Below, piece after piece: positions 1 through 7,604 of a stretch of 64,000 nucleotides of DNA. Where the stretch lies: NCBI GenBank assembly GCA_024697225.1, contig JAILGA010000104.1, positions 62,001-126,000 of the forward strand, given 5' to 3'. The notes beneath the pieces are model-generated. The model had not been told where the DNA came from. It did not search any database and saw only the letters and a program-made list of their open reading frames with translations. The stretch is from Lachnospiraceae bacterium. Lineage in GTDB: Bacteria; Bacillota; Clostridia; Lachnospirales; Lachnospiraceae. The position numbers and the translations under genes were made by a program. The first letter of the stretch is position 1. Each line of letters begins with the position of its first letter.

Positions 1-462
1 GAACCGGGAAAAGTCGAATCCATAAGCTTCAGTGGCGGAAAAGAGATCAGCCGTGACACGCTGATTACTGCCGGAGAGCCTGCACAGATCGCACTTATAC
101 CCGAGAAGGATGAAATGCGCGCAGACGGCCATGACGTGATATATGTAGAGATAGAGATCCGCGATAAGGACGGCAATATCGTTCCTGATACTGACCTGAA
201 GCTCACCGCAGAAATAGAAGGAAATGCGGTTCTCGCGGCCTTCGGCTCAGGAAATCCGGTGACCGATGAGGATTATACAGATCCTCACACGACCTCCTTC
301 AGAGGCCGTGCCATGGCTGTGATACGTGCGGCTTACGAAGCAGGTGCAATAGGCCTGAAGGTCTTGGCGGATGGTCTTACCGCTGTATCCGCCGACGGCA
401 ACGCACTTCCGGCAGAGGGGCTGGCACTTCGTTCGTATATGGATGAAAGCCGCGAATCATAG
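1..462 (+). CDS. C-terminal end of a glycoside hydrolase family 2 (beta-galactosidase-like) protein, 5' truncated by window
   Basis: The reading frame is open from base 1 and ends at TAG 460-462, so only the last 153 residues are present. They read like the immunoglobulin-like C-terminal domain of family 2 glycosidases: a stretch about extra ideals in D-form (VIYVEIEIRDKDGN), then LAAFGSGNP, a Y-T-D, and F-GRAMAVIRA. The catalytic barrel would lie upstream of the window. The first in-frame ATG (115) is internal to the domain and is not the gene start. Family 2 enzymes release galactose or other sugars from plant or host glycans. No terminator is obvious before the next gene, 46 bases on. Confidence 0.75.
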   Translation, partial: EPGKVESISFSGGKEISRDTLITAGEPAQIALIPEKDEMRADGHDVIYVEIEIRDKDGNIVPDTDLKLTAEIEGNAVLAAFGSGNPVTDEDYTDPHTTSFRGRAMAVIRAAYEAGAIGLKVLADGLTAVSADGNALPAEGLALRSYMDESRES

Positions 463-507
463 AAAACATATATCACACATCAACTGCAGAATAAATGACG
501 AGGCATA

Positions 508-1818
508 ATGACTATGACTGAACATACGACAGACATCAAAGCCGCCGTGATATTGAAAAAAGGTGAAGGCCGCACACTCAAAGCCGGAGGCCCCTGGGTA
601 TACGACAATGAGATCGACAGGACGGAGGGAATCTATGAAAACGGCGATATCATAGCCGTTCGTGATTTCGACGGCTTCTTTCTCGGCTGGGGATTCATAA
701 ACGATCACTCGAAGCTCAGAGTACGCATCATGTCAAGAAGAGAGGATGTGCCCGTGACCCCTGCCCTCATTGAGAGCAGGATAAGGGCCGCATGGAAATA
801 CCGGAAAGCTGTCATGGCGGATTATATATCGGAATTCCTGTCACCTGAAGATGCAGGATCTGACTACATACCGGGTGCAAAGGAATATACCGAACTGTCC
901 TGCAGACTTGTATTCGGCGAAGCGGACCTGCTGCCCGGTATAACCATAGATAAATTCTCCGATGTGCTGGTCATCGAATCCCTTGCTCTCGGTACCGACC
1001 TCATGAAGGAAAGCATACTCGAAGCATGTAGAAAAATCCTTCTCGAAGACGGTGTAAATATCCGCGGCATCTACGAGAGAAGTGATGCAAAGGTGCGGGA
1101 GCTGGAGGGTCTCGAAAGAGTGAAGGGCTTTATCGGCGAACCCTTTAACACAAATGTTCTGATCGAAGAAAACGGGATCAGTTATTATGTGGATGTGGAA
1201 AACGGACAGAAGACCGGTTTCTTCCTCGATCAGAAATTCAACAGACAGGCCGTCAGAGGACTCTGCAGAGGCAAAAAGGTCCTCGACTGCTTTACCCACA
1301 CGGGCTCCTTCGCGCTCAATGCAGCGGTTGCCGGCGCTTCCGAAGTCCTTGCCGTCGACGCCTCGGACACAGGAATAGCGCAGGCAAAGGAAAACGCGGA
1401 GCTGAATATCCTTCTGGATGAGATCCGGTTCGAAGTCGCAGACGTCTTTGATCTGCTTCCCGCCCTTGAAGAAAAGGGCGAGAGCTTTGATGTCGTGATT
1501 CTCGATCCTCCGGCCTTTACAAAATCCCGTGCCTCTGTCAAAAAAGCCGTCACAGGCTATCGCGAGATCAATATGCGAGGCATGCGGCTGGTCCGAAACG
1601 GCGGCTTTCTGGCAACCTGCTCCTGCTCCCACTTCATGGAACCGGAACTTTTTGCAAAAACGCTGCAGGAAGCGGCAAAAGGTGCCCGCCGCACCCTCCG
1701 TCAGGTCGAATTCCGCACACAGTCCCCGGATCATCCCATACTCTGGACGGGCTCGGGCGGCACCGAGAACTCATATTACCTCAAATTCTATATCTTCCAG
1801 GTATTTGAGGAAAAATAG
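508..1818 (+). CDS. Class I SAM-dependent rRNA methyltransferase, RlmI/RlmK family with PUA domain
   Basis: 436 residues. The first ~90 residues look like a PUA RNA-binding domain (GGPWVYDNEI, then IIAVRDFDG). The second half is a Rossmann methyltransferase: VLDCFTHTGSFALNAA binds S-adenosylmethionine, VLAVDASDTGIAQAKEN follows, and DPPAFTKS is the NPPY-like catalytic loop. Late cysteines (ATCSCSH) match the m5C-type conserved region. Family members methylate 23S rRNA cytosine (RlmI, C1962 in E. coli). It is somewhat longer than the usual ~395 residues, with an insert near residues 110-130. ATG 508 and ATG 514 are both possible starts; the upstream purine stretch is weak. The exact target base is inferred from the family only. 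Confidence 0.85.
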   Translation: MTMTEHTTDIKAAVILKKGEGRTLKAGGPWVYDNEIDRTEGIYENGDIIAVRDFDGFFLGWGFINDHSKLRVRIMSRREDVPVTPALIESRIRAAWKYRKAVMADYISEFLSPEDAGSDYIPGAKEYTELSCRLVFGEADLLPGITIDKFSDVLVIESLALGTDLMKESILEACRKILLEDGVNIRGIYERSDAKVRELEGLERVKGFIGEPFNTNVLIEENGISYYVDVENGQKTGFFLDQKFNRQAVRGLCRGKKVLDCFTHTGSFALNAAVAGASEVLAVDASDTGIAQAKENAELNILLDEIRFEVADVFDLLPALEEKGESFDVVILDPPAFTKSRASVKKAVTGYREINMRGMRLVRNGGFLATCSCSHFMEPELFAKTLQEAAKGARRTLRQVEFRTQSPDHPILWTGSGGTENSYYLKFYIFQVFEEK

Positions 1819-1850
1819 GTGCCGGCAAACACCTGTTTACATAAGTCCGA

Positions 1851-2202
1851 CTATAGCGGCTCCCTCTCATTATACATGTCGACCATCTCCCTTATCTTCG
1901 GGGCAGGCTTTGTGATGTTCTGCATCGACTCTCCTCTGTTCATTGTGTCGATAATGGCGGCGATATACCTCTCCATATTGACTCCGCAGTAATACTCTCT
2001 GGAAAGCAGATCAGACAAGTATATACAGATCCTTGTCCCTTACGGAGTCCATTATGATTCCCTTGCCTTCGCCGCTGTTAAATCTTGGGCACTTGCACGG
2101 GATAAGACAGTCCTCTCCGCGCCACTCTTTCAGAATGGCAATGATCTTTTCGCCCGATCTGATCGCTGATTCCAGTGAAATAAATCCCAGATTGCTTCCC
2201 AT
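1851..2202 (-). pseudogene. Truncated, frame-broken relic of a ribose-phosphate pyrophosphokinase (PRPP synthetase)
   Basis: The ATG at 2202 has a good ribosome site (AAGGGGTGG, then ACTAA). It opens a 63-residue frame whose pattern CPRFNSGEGKG, then S-VRDKDLYILV, matches the N-terminal part of the clostridial PRPP synthetases (CPRFGTGEGKGV-ESVRG-DLYI). The family is about 370-390 residues, so this is under a fifth of a gene. After the stop at 2011-2013, reading continues in another frame from about 2015 to TAG at 1851 (SREYYCGVNMERYI to YNEREPL); I do not recognise that part and it does not look like the next PRPP synthetase segment. The simplest reading is decay by deletion plus frameshift. 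Confidence 0.55.
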
Positions 2203-2242
2203 TTAGTCCACCCCTTGTGTAGTGCTTGCCTGTATTCGACCG

Positions 2243-2289
2243 GGTACTATTGTACCAAATCTCTAGTGCGATTTCTACCGAAGGTAGAA
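2243..2289 (-). promoter_or_regulatory. Promoter-like region with two palindromes upstream of the PRPP synthetase relic
   Basis: Read on the minus strand, TTTGGTACAAT gives an extended -10 (TGG before TACAAT, 2249-2254) inside the palindrome GGTAC-tatt-GTACC (2243-2256). About 20 bases upstream, where a -35 should lie, is a perfect 7-bp dyad TTCTACC-gaa-GGTAGAA (2273-2289), which looks like an operator. No good -35 hexamer was found. Confidence 0.3.
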
Positions 2290-2474
2290 TCTTGTATGTG
2301 TAATGTAATCGCCCGCAATCCTTTAGGGTTTTTACGTTTTCCCTTTTCTTCGCTTCCACGTGGGAATAGCACTGTATGACCTGGCGTCGAAGTGGTACCT
2401 GCCCCTCGTTCGCGTCCGCTTGCGGAGAGACTCTCCCGCGGCCTTTTTACTTCGTGATAAATTCACAAAACAAA

Positions 2475-2675
2475 GTGAAAAACATTATTCTTGCCGGTCA
2501 CGCTGACGAGAAGTTGCAGGCTGTGGTAAGATATATCTGTCACTCGGATGATGAACATGTTGTCAACAAAGAAACCGCAACGATGGACGAAATCGTCCGG
2601 CGGGTAAAGATAAACAAGGAGGTCAGCGTGGTCTACTTAAGAGCGATAGAGAGAGATGATGCAAAAGGCTCATAG
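2475..2675 (+). pseudogene. Possible C-terminal remnant of a PD-(D/E)XK transposase-like (Rpn-type) protein; no recognisable start
   Basis: An open frame ends at TAG 2673-2675. The last ~45 residues (ETATMDEIVRRVKINKEVS, ending YLRAIERDDAKGS) have the helical look of the tails of clostridial Rpn/PD-(D/E)XK proteins. The frame has no start with a ribosome site: the ATG at 2376 opens into sequence with no protein-like character, and GTG 2475 lacks a Shine-Dalgarno. It is followed at once by a strong terminator. I call it a fragment with low confidence; it could also be a small unknown gene. Bases 2290-2475 hold nothing else that I can name. Confidence 0.25.
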
Positions 2676-2687
2676 AACCATAGAAAC

Positions 2688-2722
2688 AACACCCTCGGGA
2701 TTCATATTCTCCCGAGGGTGTT
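2688..2722. terminator. Strong Rho-independent terminator, probably bidirectional
   Basis: A perfect 13-bp inverted repeat, AACACCCTCGGGA and TCCCGAGGGTGTT, is separated by 9 bases and followed on the plus strand by TCTTTC. On the minus strand it is followed by GTTTC and would end the sulfur operon, whose last gene stops at 2778. Confidence 0.85.
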
Positions 2723-2777
2723 TCTTTCAGGAATCCAATAAACCTGTACATATCAATAGATGTGATCACAGGTCGAA

Positions 2778-4370
2778 TTACGCCAGCCCCCTCAGCGCCT
2801 TTACCAGCGCATCGATATCACCCGGCGAATTGTAGAAAGCAAGCGTAGGCCTTACGACACTCTCCAGGCCGAATCTGCGGAGCACTGGCTGCGCGCAGTG
2901 ATGACCTGTGCGCACCGCTATGCCGTAACGGTTCAGATACTCACCGATCGCACCGTCCTCATATCCGTCAAGCTTAAAGGACAAAGCTCCCGATTTTCCG
3001 GGTGCCGTGCCGATAAGATGGAGTCCCGGAACCGTGGCAAGTTCTTTCATGCCGTACTGCACCAGTTCCTGCTCCCATTGATGGATCGCGGGCATCCCGA
3101 TGGATGTGAGATATGAGAGCGCCTCGCCAAGTCCCACGGCATCAGCTATGGAACCCGTACCCGCCTCAAACTTGTTCGGAGCAGGATTGTAGACAGTCCT
3201 CTCAAAGGTCACATCCTTTATCATATTTCCGCCGCCGTGGTACGGCTTTGCCGCGTCAAGCAGCGCCTTCTTTCCGTAGACTGCACCGATACCTGTAGGC
3301 GCAAAGATCTTGTGTCCCGAAAAGACGAAGAAATCGGCGTCCATCGCACTGACATTTACCGGCATATGAGCAACGCTCTGTGCACCGTCTATGAGTATGG
3401 GCACTCCGTGGCGGTGGGCTATCGCTATGATCTCCTCAACAGGTGTGACCGTTCCGAGTACATTGGAGACCTGTGTCACCGATACAAATCTCGTGTGCTT
3501 TGTGAAAAGGCGCTCGTATTCCGGCAGGACAAGCTGTCCGCTCTCATCGCAGGGTATGACCTTCAGCACCGCTCCGGTCTCGGCTGCGACAAGCTGCCAG
3601 GGAACTATATTGGCATGGTGCTCAAGTATGCTCAGTATTATCTCGTCACCGGGCGAAAGAAGCGGTTTCACATACGCATTGGCAACCAGATTGATGCCCT
3701 CAGTGGTCCCGCGCACGAATACCACATCATCCTTATCGGGAGCCCCGATGAAATCGGCCGTGATCTGTCTCGCGTTCTCGTAAGCATCCGTGGATCTGGC
3801 GGCAAGCTCATGCGCCCCGCGGTGCACATTGGAATTTTCATGTGTATAGAACTCCGAGAGCCTGTCTATAACCGCCTTCGGTTTCTGGGTAGTGGCTCCG
3901 TTATCAAGCCACACAAGAGGAAATCCCCCGACCTGTTCGGAAAGGATCGGAAAGTCATCTCTTATCTGCTGCAGAGTCTTTGAGCCCACCGTGATGCCGT
4001 CGTTCCTTCTTGTATGCTCGCCGCTCACCCTGTCAGACAGAGCAAAGAGGGAATCCTGCAGATCATCCGTTCTTCCGTCGCGGACAGCCACGCGTATCGT
4101 ATTGCGCTCATCTGCATCAGCGGGCACAAAGCGCTCCGGAGTTCCTGTCATTGACGGCGCTTGAGGCATATATGACTCCGCAGCCTCAGGCACGGCATAC
4201 GCTGCCGGCAAAGCCGGTTCAGGCACAACAGCATAGCCTCCCGGTATCCCCGTCTCAGGCACAGCATATTTCTCCGGTGGTCCGGGTTCCCACATGGCGT
4301 TCGCCATTTTCAGCAGAGCTTCCTCACTCGGCAGGCCGAAGCTCCCGGGTCCGTTATCAATCGTAATCAT
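2778..4370 (-). CDS. Encapsulin-targeted cysteine desulfurase (family 2A nanocompartment cargo)
   Basis: 530 residues. From about residue 132 this is a class II (SufS/CsdA-type) PLP cysteine desulfurase: Schiff-base lysine K354 in FSGHKIF and persulfide cysteine C492 in RTGHHCAQP. It removes sulfur from cysteine as a protein persulfide, leaving alanine. The first ~130 residues are extra, Pro/Ala/Gly-rich and probably disordered, with LPSEEALLKMANAMW near the start and three YAV(V)PE repeats (residues 35-62). Such extensions direct family 2A cargo into the encapsulin shell. The shell gene is immediately upstream and overlaps by 14 bases, so the two are probably translationally coupled; the ribosome site TAGGAG is good. 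It is the last gene of the operon. The cargo role is inferred from the extension plus the neighbour. Confidence 0.93.
   Translation of the reverse strand: MITIDNGPGSFGLPSEEALLKMANAMWEPGPPEKYAVPETGIPGGYAVVPEPALPAAYAVPEAAESYMPQAPSMTGTPERFVPADADERNTIRVAVRDGRTDDLQDSLFALSDRVSGEHTRRNDGITVGSKTLQQIRDDFPILSEQVGGFPLVWLDNGATTQKPKAVIDRLSEFYTHENSNVHRGAHELAARSTDAYENARQITADFIGAPDKDDVVFVRGTTEGINLVANAYVKPLLSPGDEIILSILEHHANIVPWQLVAAETGAVLKVIPCDESGQLVLPEYERLFTKHTRFVSVTQVSNVLGTVTPVEEIIAIAHRHGVPILIDGAQSVAHMPVNVSAMDADFFVFSGHKIFAPTGIGAVYGKKALLDAAKPYHGGGNMIKDVTFERTVYNPAPNKFEAGTGSIADAVGLGEALSYLTSIGMPAIHQWEQELVQYGMKELATVPGLHLIGTAPGKSGALSFKLDGYEDGAIGEYLNRYGIAVRTGHHCAQPVLRRFGLESVVRPTLAFYNSPGDIDALVKALRGLA
4186..4268 (-). 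repeat. Three-copy degenerate tandem repeat inside the desulfurase targeting region
   Basis: TCAGGCAC...GCATA occurs at 4186-4199, 4219-4235 and 4255-4268 (plus-strand sense), spaced 33 and 36 bases apart. It encodes the YAVPE-type repeats of the cargo extension. The in-frame spacing suggests growth or loss of repeat units. Confidence 0.75.
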
Positions 4371-5313
4371 AGTACTCTCCTACCTCGACATCCTCCAGGC
4401 ATGCAATGGCGTCATCCGCGAGTATCGCAGCCGAGCAGTAAAGAGAGAGCAGATAGGAAGCGACACCCTTGTCATCGATCCCTCTGAAGCGCACGGAAAG
4501 TCCTCTTGACTCCTCGTTCTTGAGACCGGCCTGATAAAGACCGACAACTCCGCGCTTTGCTTCTCCCGTGCGGATCAGCAGGATGTTTGTCTTGCCCGTC
4601 TTTGCCTTGGGATTCTTCTGCCCGTCCACCATCAGCTTGTCGGTGGGGATGATCGGGATACCGCGCCAGAGGATAAAGGTTCCTCCCGCGATATTGGTTG
4701 TCATCGGAGGCACACCGCGCTTTGTGCACTCGCGCTCGAAGGCGGCGATGGCTCTGGGATGGGCAAGGAAGAAGGAGGGTTCCTTCCATACCTTGGTGAT
4801 GAGCTCATCCAGATCGTCCGGTGTGGGCGCTCCGTTTATAGTCTCGATGCGCTGTGAATCGGGCACATTTTTGAGGAGACCGTAGTCATCATTATTGATG
4901 AGCTGGCTCTCCTGCCTCTCCCTCAGAGAATCAATGGCCAAAGCGAGCTGTTCCTGCACCTGGTCATAGGGAGCGCTGTAAACATCCTCAATGGCTGTAT
5001 TCACGTTGAGGATCGTTGATATCGAATTGAGCCTGTACTCTCTGGGCTCGGTCTGATACTCAACATAGCCCTGGGGTATGATATCGCTCTTTTTCTCCGA
5101 CGAGCAGAGAACATCGAGGGGCGTGTTTCCCTCAACCACACGATTCACTCTGTAGATGCCGGTCTCAAGTCCTTTGAACTCAAGGAGTCTGGGCAGCCAC
5201 TTCGGTGTGATCGCTCCGTACTGGGGTCTTGTTTTTGTGACGTTTGCAAGATTATATGCTGCCTGCGCCCCCAATGCGTTGATACCTTCCTTTACTTCCT
5301 TTGCCATTTTCAT
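4357..5313 (-). CDS. Family 2A encapsulin nanocompartment shell protein (SrpI-like)
   Basis: 318 residues, the usual length for family 2A. Its N-terminal arm has the hallmark pattern ANVTKTRPQYGAITPKWL and then GIYRVNR, close to SrpI shells. An HK97-like body follows, including SLRERQE, EPSFFLAHPRAIAAFE and GGTFILWRG-P-IPTDK. There is no cyclic-nucleotide-binding insert, which separates it from family 2B. The protein should self-assemble into an icosahedral cage in the cytoplasm around the desulfurase encoded next. AAGGA lies 4 bases before ATG 5313 and 10 before ATG 5307, so either start is possible; the second gives MAKEVKEG. The gene sits between the E1-rhodanese fusion and the cargo gene. 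Confidence 0.95.
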   Translation of the reverse strand: MKMAKEVKEGINALGAQAAYNLANVTKTRPQYGAITPKWLPRLLEFKGLETGIYRVNRVVEGNTPLDVLCSSEKKSDIIPQGYVEYQTEPREYRLNSISTILNVNTAIEDVYSAPYDQVQEQLALAIDSLRERQESQLINNDDYGLLKNVPDSQRIETINGAPTPDDLDELITKVWKEPSFFLAHPRAIAAFERECTKRGVPPMTTNIAGGTFILWRGIPIIPTDKLMVDGQKNPKAKTGKTNILLIRTGEAKRGVVGLYQAGLKNEESRGLSVRFRGIDDKGVASYLLSLYCSAAILADDAIACLEDVEVGEYYDYD

Positions 5314-5363
5314 TCCATCCTTTCTTGATGTATTTTTTATCTAAAGCCACAAAAATACGGGCT

Positions 5364-6824
5364 TTACAACCATGCTCCTTCATTGGGGAAGATGATCTGG
5401 GCAGCCGCCTCGAACCCTCCCTTCAGATTGTACATAGGCCCCTCGTAGCCTGCCTCCCTGAGAGTCCTTATGGCCAGTATGCTCCTCTTTCCTTCCCTGC
5501 ATATAAAGATGGTATCGATGTCCGGATCCAGCTCCTTCTGTCTCCTTGCCAGCTGCCCGATGGGTATCGCTATGGTTCCGGGGAATCTCCTTATTGCGCG
5601 CTCATGCGGTTCTCTCACATCAATGATCGTGATCTTCTCACCATCAGAGATGCGTCTTGCAAGCTCTGCGGGCTCGATGGCCTCTATCGGCTCCTCATGC
5701 GGATTCTCGCGGAGACCGCAGAGATCCTCGTAATCGATATCCTGGGCAGAGTGTATCGAAGGATCAGCGCCGCAGACGGGGCAACCCTTGTCCCTTGCGG
5801 TATTCACTATATGGTATCTGATGTTCCAGGCATCCAGAGTGATGGCCTTTCCAATTAACGGTTCTCCGCTGCCCGTCAGGAGTTTTAGCACCTCGGCGGC
5901 CATCATGGCGCCTGTTATTCCGGGCAGTGCGTTCATCACACCGGATGCCGCACAGGAAGGAACTATACCTGCCGGCGGCGGCGAGGGATACAGACATCTG
6001 TAGCAGGGGCCGTCCTTTGTACCGAGTACTGTGACAAAGCCCTCAAACTGATACATTGCCCCGAAGACATCGGGTTTGCCGCAGAGCACACATGCATCGC
6101 TTATCAGATATCTGGATACGAAACTGTCAGTCGCATCAACCACAATGTCATAACCGGCTACGATCTCCTCCGCGTTCTCCGCGGAGAGCTTTTCCTGATG
6201 CGTGATGGTGTTCACAAGGGGATTGAGTTTCTTAAGCCTGTCCTTTGCGGATGCTGCTCTCGGGCGGTCTATGTCTCTCGTGCCGTGTATCGTCTGAACC
6301 TGCAGGCCCTCCAGGGTTACATCCCCTGCATCGGCAAGGCCTATGGTTCCGACTCCAGCGGCTGCAAGTCTTTCGGCCACTACGCCTCCCAGTGCTCCGA
6401 GACCTGCAACGAGCACACGTCCCGCCATGATGCGCTTTTGCCCCTTAATGCTTATCTCTTTCAGTTGCAGATGATTGTTGTAACGCCTGATCTCCTTATC
6501 CCCGATCGACACTTCTTTCATACGTTCCGTGCTTATGACACTCTCGCACGCACCGCCGGCGATAGCCGGTATAAGATACAGCTCATCGCCGTCGGAAAGC
6601 TTTGTGTTCAGACCCTTAAGAGTACGGATATCGCTGTCGTTCAGATAAATACCCACGAAATCACGCAGATCGTGATTCTCGTCAAACAATCCCTTTGCAG
6701 CTTCAGGATATTCATCCGTCAAAGCATTCAATGCTTCCGACACATCCGCCGCGTTTACCTTCACCTCCGGAGTGCGCCCGGTAAAGGTGCGGAGAGACGC
6801 CGCTATGATGACCTTTACTTCCAT
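5364..6824 (-). CDS. Ubiquitin-like (MoaD/ThiS) - E1 (ThiF/MoeB) - rhodanese fusion protein
   Basis: 486 residues, three domains. Residues 1-91 are a MoaD/ThiS-like beta-grasp fold ending in an internal Gly-Gly (IPAIAGG, 90-91). Residues ~115-365 are an E1-type adenylyltransferase: GLGALGG (141-147), ATDS (231-234), zinc cysteines C274/C277 and C348/C351, and a crossover-type cysteine C291. Residues ~380-486 are a rhodanese with active-site C442 in CREGKRS. Such enzymes activate a carrier's C-terminal glycine and load sulfur on it. The usual arginine of NLQRQ is replaced here (GLQVQ, 173-177), so adenylation may be impaired, whereas the partner E1 at 7605-8417 keeps it. Ribosome site AGAAAGGG precedes the ATG. 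Function in sulfur relay is inferred from domains and neighbours. Confidence 0.9.
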   Translation of the reverse strand: MEVKVIIAASLRTFTGRTPEVKVNAADVSEALNALTDEYPEAAKGLFDENHDLRDFVGIYLNDSDIRTLKGLNTKLSDGDELYLIPAIAGGACESVISTERMKEVSIGDKEIRRYNNHLQLKEISIKGQKRIMAGRVLVAGLGALGGVVAERLAAAGVGTIGLADAGDVTLEGLQVQTIHGTRDIDRPRAASAKDRLKKLNPLVNTITHQEKLSAENAEEIVAGYDIVVDATDSFVSRYLISDACVLCGKPDVFGAMYQFEGFVTVLGTKDGPCYRCLYPSPPPAGIVPSCAASGVMNALPGITGAMMAAEVLKLLTGSGEPLIGKAITLDAWNIRYHIVNTARDKGCPVCGADPSIHSAQDIDYEDLCGLRENPHEEPIEAIEPAELARRISDGEKITIIDVREPHERAIRRFPGTIAIPIGQLARRQKELDPDIDTIFICREGKRSILAIRTLREAGYEGPMYNLKGGFEAAAQIIFPNEGAWL

Positions 6825-6864
6825 ATGTCTGCCCTTTCTGTCTGTGATCCTCTTCTCATGCGGC

Positions 6865-7122
6865 CTAATCCTGATCGGGTCCCCGCTTCACAACGAGTTC
6901 CCAGGTGCCGTCCCCGTTGTCGATCTTTTCAAGCACCTCATGCCCTTCCTCGCCGAGGCTCCTTGGGACATTTTCAAGCGGTTCCCCGCTGTTTAAGTGG
7001 ATCTGCAGTATCTCCCCCTCCTCAAGTTCCTCTATTGCGACCTTTGCCTTGACAAAGGTGATTGGGCAGGTGACATCCGTTATGTCTATGCTGTCCGTTA
7101 TCTGATGATCTATTAAAGCCAT
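6865..7122 (-). CDS. TusA/SirA-family sulfur-relay protein
   Basis: 85 residues with the TusA fold signature: DVTCPITFVKAKVAIEEL, then a Gly-Glu turn, LNSGEPLENVPRS, and GHEVL. The sulfur-accepting cysteine is C19. The usual CPxP motif is CPIT here. TusA proteins take persulfide sulfur from a cysteine desulfurase and pass it to an acceptor, which fits a cluster that ends with a desulfurase and begins with a thiocarboxylate-using enzyme. The ribosome site AAGGAGG is strong. Confidence 0.88.
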   Translation of the reverse strand: MALIDHQITDSIDITDVTCPITFVKAKVAIEELEEGEILQIHLNSGEPLENVPRSLGEEGHEVLEKIDNGDGTWELVVKRGPDQD

Positions 7123-7137
7123 TGCGGTCCTCCTTTT

Positions 7138-7557
7138 CTACACCAGGATCTCAAGTTCCTCTTTCTCCGATACGTTGTCTGCAATATGAAATGAATTGAG
7201 CACCGGATAGTCTCTGTTCTCAAGGGACAGTATCATATAGCTCGCACTGCTGTCGTAGGCAAGTCGTTTGTCCTCCTCCGACGGGCGGCTTGGTGACTCA
7301 GGATGCGAATGCCAGTTTCCGAGCGGTTTCCATCCGTTCGCCCTCATGTCCTTCACCGCCTGCAGCTGCTCCCTGGGATCCAGGGTGAAATGCTCGTTTG
7401 AGGCGTCGACATTTGTGAGGAGATAGACGAACCTGATCTCCCTGACGCCATCATCCCTGTCATATCCCGCGATCAGGCCGCAGGCCTCGTTTGGAAGTCC
7501 CTCTCTCGCATGCGCGAGCATCTTTTCATAATCCTTTTGTGATATCGTTATCTTCAT
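7138..7557 (-). CDS. JAMM/M67-family metallopeptidase, predicted carrier-trimming or carrier-cysteine hydrolase (HcyD/Mec-like)
   Basis: 139 residues, a single JAB1/MPN+ domain with all zinc-site residues: E24 (NEACG), H83 and H85 (HSHP), then PSEED with D96. In sulfur-carrier pathways such peptidases either cut residues after the carrier's Gly-Gly (HcyD in Wolinella) or free the amino acid from it (Mec of mycobacteria). Here the carrier two genes upstream ends in two extra residues after Gly-Gly-Gly, which favours the trimming role. The E1 fusion also has an internal Gly-Gly that could be a second substrate; that is speculation. Confidence 0.9.
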   Translation of the reverse strand: MKITISQKDYEKMLAHAREGLPNEACGLIAGYDRDDGVREIRFVYLLTNVDASNEHFTLDPREQLQAVKDMRANGWKPLGNWHSHPESPSRPSEEDKRLAYDSSASYMILSLENRDYPVLNSFHIADNVSEKEELEILV

Positions 7558-7604
7558 TTCTGCCTTCCCCGATATGGATCAGCGCCGCATTCAATGGATG
7601 ATCC

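Noticed and set aside
841-1734. 297-codon minus-strand open frame
   Set aside because: Fully antisense to the methyltransferase gene, no ribosome site, no recognisable protein pattern.
2078-2359. 93-codon minus-strand frame over the PRPP synthetase relic
   Set aside because: Another frame of the same stretch; the relic frame has the ribosome site and the family match.
2388-2440. GTGGTACC near the relic, a possible T-box antiterminator
   Set aside because: The 14-base T-box core is not met, no specifier loop was found, and no synthetase or amino acid gene follows.
3237-3983. 248-codon plus-strand open frame
   Set aside because: Antisense shadow of the desulfurase gene, whose own frame has all catalytic motifs.
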